The notes under the pieces were generated by a model. That model searched no databases and was not told where the DNA came from. It was given only the letters and a program-made list of their open reading frames with translations. Position numbers and translations under genes: made by a program. Positions 56,707 through 64,000 of a DNA stretch of 64,000 nucleotides are shown here, piece after piece (the stretch's first letter is position 1; each line of letters starts with the position of its first letter). This stretch comes from Ophiocordyceps camponoti-saundersi (nom. inval.) (lineage: Eukaryota > Ascomycota > Sordariomycetes > Hypocreales > Ophiocordycipitaceae): NCBI GenBank assembly GCA_003339415.1, contig PDHQ01000042.1:62001-126000 (forward strand). Direction: 5' to 3'.

Positions 56707-58814
56707 ATGGCGCTCGAAGCGCCTTTGTCCTCGCCCGGCCAACATTTTGCCTTGCTCCGAGAACCTGACATGTCTGACGCTGATGGCCTCCGATCCTCTC
56801 TGCGGCCAGTGTGAGGTCCCTGGGCCCCCCTAGTCATAGTTGTCGCTCATGGTTTCCTCCCCCCCCCCCAGTTCATCGCCGCCATTTGCTTCCCTGAGAC
56901 CCCCTTCGGCCCATCGCGCTTCAGCCAATGCCATGAGTCTCTTGAGCCCTAGCGACATCGTAGGCCCGTCGCCTGTCACCTCCAACGGCACCGAGACGAC
57001 CGAGATCGAGGATGATGTTGCCGAAGATGTGCATCAGGCGCACATGACCGACGTCGCCGCCTTTCGCGGTGCAGGGGTTGTCCTCTTTTGCCCTAAATCC
57101 TGACCATCTTTCGAGACGTTACTGACTGGAAGCTCGTCAGCTCCCCATCTTGGCTACTAATCTGCCTGACTCCGTCCGCCAGCCGAGCAGCGAAGATGCC
57201 GTGTCCGTCATCCACGCCCCGGAGAGCCTCTCGAGTTGGGTGCGTTGCCTTCGATCGGTGCTTGGAACTTCCCTGGCACTGACCTGGGTTTCAGTCTTGT
57301 GCAAGGCCTCCGTCCGAGTCTGTCCTGTCAGCCTCGCCCGAAGCCGACTCGGCCGCGTTCAAAGATGCAGCATCCCAAAAGGTCAACAACACTCACCCTG
57401 ATCGAATTCAGACTTCAGCTGACGATGGATGACAGTCTCCTCCCAGTCTCTCGCGGCCACCAATCTCGACCGATGTCAAGCCGGTGCGATACAGCATCGA
57501 CAGCGCAACCCCGCGAGCTCAGGATTTGCAGGACATGCTAAGCGACAGCAACCGCCTGCGGTCCAGCAGTAGCAGCAGTCTTGAGAGTGCGTATCCGGTG
57601 CCAAAATTGTGCGAATATCGAGTTGCTCATGGTGTTGCTCCGCTAGAAATTGTCGAACAGGCCGAAGCCGAGGGAGAAGATGAAGATGACATGGACACCG
57701 ACGCATATCAACAAGGACTTCCGACGAGCTCTGAAACTGATAGCATTGCCAGTCTAAGGGCCGCACTTCACGAATGCTGGACCCTCACAAACACTCTGGC
57801 CAGCCTCAGCTCCAAGCACCGTAACCAGGTCTTCATCAACTCGGAAACGCCCGACGCCCACGAAAAGGCATGGAAGACGTGCTGGAAGCTCTGCAAGCAC
57901 CTGTATCATGACCAGGGTGGGGGCAACGAGTCTCAGAATGTGACGACGAATCTCGATCTCTGTCGCGACTTTTGTCAGGCCTTGTTCGACGTTCGGCAGA
58001 GGAGAGACGAGACGGCCGATTCCGTGCTGCGCGTCAGTTTCGAGCTGAACAACCAGTGAGTCTCCGTCGCGGCGCTGAGATGCCACTCGCAAACGGCTAA
58101 AGCGAATGCAAAAAAAAAAAATGTAGCCTCTACAGCGTGCAAAACAGCATGAAGCTGCCCGAGGCGTTTAGGGCGAGGACTCTCGACTTTTACATCACCC
58201 TGTGTCACCGTCTGATGAAGCAACGCAGCGAGCTTGCCAAGGAAACGAACAAGCTCCTGCGGGCATGCTGGGGCTTGGCCGAGATGCTCTTCAGCATGCG
58301 TCAGAGACGACGGGACGGCCGCTCGGCCGACGAGGAGTTGCTGGGATCGGCCGTCCAGGCCTGCTGGGAACTGTGCGACATCTTCAGGGACGGATGGACG
58401 CAGATTCGCCCGGACCGGGACACGCCGAGGCCCAGCCAGACGGCCTTCTTCATGGACCAGGTGGGAGTGGAGAGTCGGCGGTCGAGCCGGTCATCCGTCT
58501 ATTCGAAGCGGGACAGCGTCAGAAGCGGCCTACCGGAGGAGCGACCACGGAAACCCCCGCCCGTACCGGAGACGCCCATCACCGAGTTCGAGGATACGCC
58601 CGTCTCGCCGGAGAGCCGGTCCCCCCAGCTGCCCAACATCATGGTGCTCGGTACGACGAGCGAAGGCGGCCGCGGCGGGAGATGGTCGAGTAACGCGTCC
58701 AACATGTCGAGCTACTCGAGAAGCAGCAACCGCACGTCGAGCACGGCCAAGACGACGGCGGTGGGCGACTTCAACGTTGCGCGAACCAAGAATTTAGGTC
58801 TTGATAGTGGTTGA
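56707..58814 (+). CDS. conserved fungal protein of unknown function
   Basis: Proposed exons are 56707-56810, 56872-57076, 57141-57239, 57295-57381, 57436-58055 and 58127-58814, giving about 600 residues. The ends of the second and third exons are the least certain; the second exon would use a GTTGTC donor. The N-terminal 250 residues are Ser/Pro-rich and acidic. A conserved helical core follows, with LRAALHECWTLTNTLASLSS, EKAWKTCWKLCKHLYHD, LDLCRDFCQALFDVRQRRDE and, after the last intron, LLRACWGLAEMLFSMRQRR and QACWELCDIFRDGWTQI. The repeated C-W-x-L pattern suggests tandem helical repeats. A disordered Ser/Pro/Arg tail ends the protein. I recognise it as a type common in Pezizomycotina but know no function. 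Its last 44 bases overlap the end of the next, opposite gene. Confidence 0.75.
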
Positions 58815-59030
58815 GTTGTAGGACGGCGGGCGAGACGTCGATGCCGTTCCAGTCTTTAGGGACGGCGAAGGGGTCATCCTGCTGTTGCTCGGGCTGCTCA
58901 GGCCCAGGCTGCTCAGGCTCCGACTGCTCAGGCTCCGACTGTTCAGGGTCAGACTGCTCAGGCTCAGACTGCTCAGGCTCAGGCTCAGACTGCTCAGACT
59001 GCTCAGGCTCAGACCCAGACTCAGGCGGCC

Positions 59031-59070
<40 letters not shown>

Positions 59071-59970
59071 TTGCTGCTGCTGATGCTGCCGCAGCGGATG
59101 ATGACGGTGTTGGTGGTAATGGTGCTGGGGACGATAATGATGGTGCTGCGGCGGAAGAGTCTGGACGGTTTCCGTCCGTGCAAGCTGAGGAGGTTGAGAA
59201 GGGTTCTGAAGAGAACCCTGCATCGGCAGCGTCTGATTCATCTGGTTGGGTAAAGGGGGCGCGAAGTCACCAGGATAAGGAGCGTGTGATTCCAGACCGC
59301 CATTACCCCAAAGCTGAGGCGTCATCGGGACGGAAACGTCCGCAGCGGAAGACATGTCGTTCATGTTGCCGTTCACATATCCAGTTGCCAGGCCGCCGTC
59401 GCCGCCGCCCTGTTGGAGATCGAGGGGGAGGTTCAGGTAGCCGTCCAGGTCCTGCAGATTTCCGAGCGGGAACGAGTCAAGGAACTGAAGATTGTCGAGA
59501 TAGTAATTCGTTCCGTTGATATTCTCAAAGCTATTGGTGTTATGAACGTCCGCCATGTTGTTGCTGTTGCCGACAAAGGTCGACGACCCGCCGCCGTACC
59601 CTTCATAGTTGACGCCGCCGCCGCCAGAACAGCCTCCGTACCCGTCAAAGTTGTTGCCCCCGCCGCCGCCGCCGCCGCTACAACAGCCGTCGTAACCTTC
59701 AAAGTTTCCGGCGCCGTTGGGCGAGAAGAAGGACATTGAAGCCTGCTGCTGCTGCTGCGGCTGCTGAAGGCCGCTGGTGACGTTTACACCCTGGCCTGGG
59801 TCGCCGAAAGCAGCACGAAGAGCGGCGGCTTCATGGTCATCCCTCCCGGTGTAAGCTGACGCCGGGCCGGCACCGTAGGCGTTCATGTTGATTTCGTAGG
59901 TGACGGCGTAGTTGTTATTGGCGTTGTTGTTGTTGTCGACGAAGGCGGCGGTGGGATTGTACCAGTTCAT
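58771..59970 (-). CDS. low-complexity Gly/Asn/Gln-rich protein
   Basis: A single open frame of 399 residues from an ATG (MNWYNPTAAFVDNNNNANNN). It is almost wholly low complexity: Asn runs, GGGG runs with interspersed Tyr and Cys, His-rich text, and then Glu-Pro and E-P-E-Q-S repeats near the C terminus. It closes with a more ordered segment (VPKDWNGIDVSPAVLQLNHY). The aromatic motifs within a Gln/Asn/Pro background resemble activation regions of transcription factors, but no DNA-binding domain is seen. The stop lies 44 bases inside the opposite gene. Length and the non-repetitive ends argue for a real gene, but a spurious frame cannot be excluded. Confidence 0.55.
58907..59085. repeat. imperfect CTCAGGCTC repeats coding EP/EQS
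   Basis: Tandem imperfect copies of GACTGCTCAGGCTC and GGCTCA units on the plus strand encode, on the minus strand, an E-P-E-P run followed by PEQSEPEQS-type repeats. Unit variation suggests an older expansion. Confidence 0.8.
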
Positions 59971-60124
59971 GTCGGGTGGTGCGGACGGGCCTGCGACGGA
60001 GGATCCCTCCCAGACGCGACTGCAAGACTCGTGAGAAATAGGTTCACAGAAGAAAGAAGAACGAAGGATAACGGTTGAAGGGTGAAGGGTAAGGGAAAAG
60101 GGAAAGGGGAGAAGGGCGCACGAA

Positions 60125-60991
60125 TTAATCTCGCGACCGTGCTTCTCGCTCAGAGGGCGTTACGCACAGGTTTCCCGCGACCAAGTGAGGATCAGAGACG
60201 TCCACCAACTCAGTTTTCTCCTCCGGCTTCCTCCTATCCTCTCCGCTGCGCTTTTTCTTCTTGGGAAGATCGGGAGAGGAGTCGGAATCGTCCTCGCGTC
60301 TACGCTTGTTCTTTGCTCTCGGAGTTGGTTCTTCGATCTCTTTCTCAATCGTAGGTAGAACAAGGTTATTCCTCGTCGTCTTTGTCGTCAACGACGGAGG
60401 AGGAGGAGGAGGAGGACGATGACTGGGACGCGGAAGAACACTGGCTGGAGCTCTCTGCTGTTGTTGCTGCGTTTGCTGCTGTTGCTGCTGCTTCTTCTCT
60501 TCCTCCTCTGGCTGCGGCTGTTGCTGCGGAGCCGAAGAAGCGTTGAAACTCGAACCGACCAGATCCCGTAAGGGTGCCTGCTGAGAGGAATCCTGTTTCG
60601 AAGCAGCAGAGGCTTCTCTCTCAGATTCAGGCAGAAGATCGGCCATTTTGCCGAGGGACATGTTAATTATAGGCGAGCTAAGTGAAGAAAAAAAAAATCA
60701 TCAGTACGGACTCTGTTCACATACAAATCGACGGGTAAAAAGTAAACGGGGACTGTTCAGGGGGGGCAAACAGAGTCCAAAAAGGGGAGGGAGAGGAAAG
60801 TCTTGTTCAACATACTTGAAGCGCGGATCCCGTCCATACTTGTTCCTGAGGTATCTGATCTGCGGCGGAGTCAAGGGACGACCGAAAAGGGTTTCGAATC
60901 CCTTGGTGACGACTTCGCTGGGCTTCTTGGAGATGATTTGCTGGAGGACCCATGCAATTTCATCGTCTTTGTAACTTGCCGTGCCGACCAT
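60125..60991 (-). CDS. conserved basic Gln-rich protein, unknown
   Basis: Exons 60991-60816 and 60677-60125 encode 242 residues. The start ATG opens MVGTASYKDDEIAWVLQQII, and the conserved first half (KGFETLFGRPLTPPQIRYLRNKYGRDPRF) appears to be a compact helical domain of about 60 residues. The second exon adds SPIIN and then a disordered region with poly-Gln, poly-Pro and a Lys/Arg-rich nuclear-localisation-like segment (KNKRRRED, PKKKKRS). The intron is 138 bases. A nuclear protein is likely; the N-terminal domain resembles short helical DNA- or protein-binding modules, but I do not recognise a named family. It is followed at about 150 bases by the start of the low-complexity gene on the same strand. 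Confidence 0.7.
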
Positions 60992-61120
60992 GGTGAAGGA
61001 GGATATCTTTGTGTGTGTATGCGTGTGATTTTTGCTTTTTTTTTCCCTCAAGAGAGAGAGGAAGAATGCGGCAGGGATAGTGTGGGGGGAAGGGAGTCGA
61101 GTCCGTTTGATGGATGGAAG

Positions 61121-61165
61121 TGGTGGTGGTGGTGGTGGTGGTGGTGGTGGTGGTGGTGGTGGTGG
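61121..61165. repeat. (GGT)n microsatellite
   Basis: About 15 uninterrupted GGT units in the 5' flank of the basic Gln-rich gene. Confidence 0.9.
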
Positions 61166-62736
61166 AGTTGGTGATGATCTTCCCCAAGGGTGGTGTAGTA
61201 AGTAATATTATCCCCCGGATCGTATCGTGCGTGACGTGAACAGAAGAGAGAAGAAGAATAGAAGAAAACTCCCTGGTCCGTTTGCGTGATGCTTGTCGAC
61301 TTCCAAAGAATGACACTTCAAAGAAGATGTCCAAGCCAGACAGGAGAAGAGGAGAGAATAAGACGGAGAAGAAGAGCACAGCAACACAAAAGAATCCCTC
61401 AACGAAGCAGCTTCTCCTTCACCTCTCTAAGCCTACTTCCCTCCTTCTCCCTCAAGGCTGCGCCGTGATTATCTGGACGTGTGAGGAGGAAAAGGAAGTG
61501 AACAGAGGACAGGTGTTGTTTTTTTCCACAGCAAGTGCGGAAAGTCGAATCAAGACGCCGTTTGTCCTTCACTCTTTCTCTCTCCTCTTTTTTTTAATGC
61601 TCGCCCGGCAGTCCGGTATCGCGTTTGACAAGGGGCGGAGAAGATGAACGACGAGATGGTGGGTGGGTGGGCAAAGGTGGGAATCTGCACGGACGTTGAC
61701 TGAACAGGATGCGAGGGTATGGATCTGGTGGGAAGAGTAGTGGGAGAAGGATGGCTGCTGAAGAGATATATGTGATGGGTTACTTTGGAGAATGTTCTGG
61801 TGAAGAAGAGGGAGAAGAATAGAGAACAAAGGGCTTGGTTATGGGAGACGGTGATTCACTGACGGGGGGAGTTAACTGTCGGTGACGCGGTGAGGACAAT
61901 CAGGACTGAAGAAGCAGTGACGAGAAGACGAGAAACTCTCGACTAACACTGCGTTTCTTGACTCCTCCTGCGTCCTTTTCTGCCCTAGAGCGAAGCCAAA
62001 CCTTCTGCAGCTTCTATGCAGAACTCAACCAAACATCACGACGTTCTCACAAGCCTTACTTGCAGCGTCGACGCCACCAGCTTGTTTTACGTGGTATAGT
62101 AGGAAGATCAATACCGTGTAGCGATCGTACAGCCAGAGTATCTTTTGGCCTAAAACTTCTATTGCTTAAAGTCCGTATATGCGATTTATCTGCCCCATCT
62201 CAAGGTTAGGTAGGCCGCCTCTTACGTACTTATTCATCATCCACCCTCCGAGATCGCTCCTTTCACAGGCGCGTATTGTCCACGAACACAATAGAGACGC
62301 GTCTAAACGCAAACAAACCGCACTTAACCTTCACCCTGCCCTTCGTCTGTCACGCACAACCTACAGAGAAAAGGCCAGAAGAAGGTTGTAAATTCAATAA
62401 ATGACGCCATGCCTTGCGCAGGTAGGCTTGCAGTTCTTGACGCCTTTACGTACTCTTTCCAGGCGATCCATCGTGAACGCATCCTTACTCTTGACTTGCT
62501 GTACACTTACCCTTCGATATCCTCCGTGGAGGAGGAAGGAGGAAAGCGGGAAACCAAACCATCAAATTTACCAAATCTCCTCTACAATCACAAGGTCAAT
62601 CTGAAGTCGAAAATGATAGCCTGATGAATGACTAATTACAGAAATCGATATCCAATAAAAGGCTGCATCTACCTACGGATGCGGCACCGCACCTATCCGC
62701 CCCTCCCTTGCCCCCGCTGGGGCTACCCACTAAGGC

Positions 62737-62737
<1 letters not shown>

Positions 62738-62780
<43 letters not shown>

Positions 62781-62801
62781 CCCCCCCCCCCCCCCCCCCC
62801 C
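62738..62801. repeat. poly-C tract
   Basis: A run of about 63 C with a single T near 62777. Like the poly-G pair at 17.9-18.1 kb it is at risk of length error in the assembly. Confidence 0.9.
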
Positions 62802-63953
62802 TTCCCGCTTCCACCCTGTTCCATCCCATCCCATCCGCTCCGCTTCCCATCACCGCCTTTCCCTTCCTTTCAACTCTCTCATCCTTCCCTGCCTAGTAAT
62901 CTTCTTCTTCTCCTCTTCTTCTTCCTCCTCTTCCTCTTCTTCTTCTCCCCCCCCCCCCCCCTCTCGCTTGCCCTTTATTACATGCCTTTCGTCTAGCTAC
63001 TTGTCTGTGTATCCTCTTCTCAATCCCATCTTATCCCCTCTTCCCCCTTTTGCCCGCGCCCTTTTCTCCCCTCTCTACCTTCGTCGTCTTTGTCTTCGCG
63101 TGCCATCGTCCCTGTTTTCTCTCCTCCTCGAGCTTCGCTTCTCGTCCTTCCCCCTTGCCGCCGGCTCGACGTCGCTCGAATCCGCTCGATCAACCCCTCC
63201 CAGGCTCGGTACCGACTGTGCTCCGTCGTCTGCCGTCAATCAACAACTCCGGCTCAGATCAACGAAAGGGCAGGGGGCGAGTCTGGTGCTTGCCATTCTC
63301 TTCTCTCTCCCTCACCAGAGTCCCATCGGCCGTGAGGTGGCTGGCGTTCGACTCACCATTGTTCTGACCCCACGCCTCCCGCTGCCTGACAAAACGCTCC
63401 GCGCTTTGACCTGTATCGCGAGCGCCGACGACTCTCTGCCTGACAACGCCTGATCGACGAGGGCACGGGGCACAGCGGAGTATCCACCGGGGCCGTCACG
63501 CGGCGATCTATCGGGGCTTGGCCCCTTCATCGGCCTTGGTAATCGACTCTCCCCTTCGGATTACGCCCAACAATTCAGCACTTGCCCGCGACGAACTTAC
63601 CTTCCTTCCCCCCAAGCCACTCCCGCACTGGTAACGAGGCTTCCTACCGTTTCGCCTTGGCCGTTGGGCTCCACCCCTTCTTCTTCAGTGCCACCCACGC
63701 GGATCAGCTTCACGTTACTGTCTGTTCGAGTTTCTCAACGTCTGTCCGAATAGGCCGCTCAATCCGTACGATCCTCATGTCATTATAACGAATTTCCTCG
63801 CTCGTCCACTCTCTTTCTGAGCCATTCGGCTTCCCGGCGTTTCATTTCACGGCGACTCGATATACGCGTTTCCTTTGTTCCCCTCACACGATATACTTCC
63901 TCCCGATGATCCATTGTGCCTGCCGATCCATTCGACATTTTCGACCGTTTGCG

Positions 63954-64000
63954 CATGTGTCTTAGCACCAAACCTCTCGGATCTCGTGTACCTCTCAACG
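63954..64000 (+). CDS. possible first exon, cut by window end
   Basis: An ATG at 63954 opens a frame that is still open at the window end. The upstream bases in the same frame read as plausible coding text (DPFDIFDRLR) back to a TGA near 63908. A long pyrimidine-rich stretch lies upstream. Too short to identify; it may instead be untranslated leader. Confidence 0.2.

Larger units (their letters stand above)
60992..64000. other. 3 kb without certain gene, repeats, leader-like right end
   Basis: This stretch holds a (GGT)n run at about 61121-61165, purine-rich DNA to 61400, AT-mixed DNA to 62650, a long poly-C tract (62738-62801), and then a pyrimidine-rich, CTTCTT- and TCTCC-laden stretch from about 62860 to 63700. 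That pattern is typical of a long fungal 5' leader, so a plus-strand gene probably starts at or beyond the right edge. A short frame beginning with the ATG at 63954 runs off the window, preceded by plausible coding text, and may be its first exon. Confidence 0.5.

Noticed and set aside
56210..56745. Minus-strand Glu/Arg-rich frames and plus-strand Ser/Leu frames
   Set aside because: They reflect CT/GA-rich leader DNA upstream of the conserved gene at 56707.
62628..62996. Pro-rich plus-strand frame of 122 codons
   Set aside because: Created by the poly-C tract and CTT/CCT repeats.

Overview
This window is nuclear DNA of a filamentous ascomycete. Genes carry many short introns of about 45 to 140 bases with GT donors, branch-point-like CTGAC/CTAAC motifs and CAG/TAG acceptors. 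Pyrimidine-rich leaders and intergenic microsatellites are common. The gene set (PtaB, HbrB, PaxU-like DUF829, GH55, NLP, Gon7, Rpb10, Utp17, Vps39) fits Pezizomycotina. Two long heat-labile-enterotoxin-type ADP-ribosyltransferases point to an insect- or nematode-associated member of the Hypocreales; that placement is inference, and the species is not determinable by eye.

Layout. 1-17 kb: a small Cys-rich protein, a triple-KH RNA-binding protein, a small CxxC protein, a DUF829/PaxU-like hydrolase, a secreted aspartic protease, 6-phosphofructo-2-kinase/fructose-2,6-bisphosphatase, and the LIM-domain-binding co-regulator PtaB, with long low-complexity spacers. 17-20.4 kb: gene-poor, with an assembly gap set in poly-G. 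20.4-28.7 kb: a Cys-rich secreted protein, the TORC2 subunit HbrB/Bit61, KEOPS subunit Gon7 and HOPS subunit Vps39. 28.7-47 kb: an accessory, secretion-rich block with a hAT-transposase remnant, two ADP-ribosyltransferase toxins, an ADP-ribosylglycohydrolase, a necrosis-inducing (NLP) protein, a two-cysteine secreted protein and a GH55 exo-beta-1,3-glucanase. 47.8-53.6 kb: housekeeping genes (zinc-finger microprotein, 2OG-Fe(II) oxygenase, Utp17, Rpb10). 54.6-61 kb: a small secreted protein, a conserved unknown protein, a low-complexity Gly/Asn/Gln protein and a basic Gln-rich protein. 61-64 kb: no certain gene; it looks like a promoter/leader running toward a gene beyond the right edge.

The most interesting part is 30-41.6 kb. 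Two divergent secreted ADP-ribosyltransferase toxins, one with an ExE and one with a QxE catalytic motif, lie beside an intracellular-looking ADP-ribosylglycohydrolase and an NLP cytolysin-family gene. Transposon debris and duplicated non-coding segments surround them. ADP-ribose writer and eraser functions side by side suggest a virulence or self-protection module, but that link is a hypothesis. Exon boundaries were derived by hand from splice motifs and reading-frame continuity. Coordinates given for multi-exon genes run from start to stop codon.
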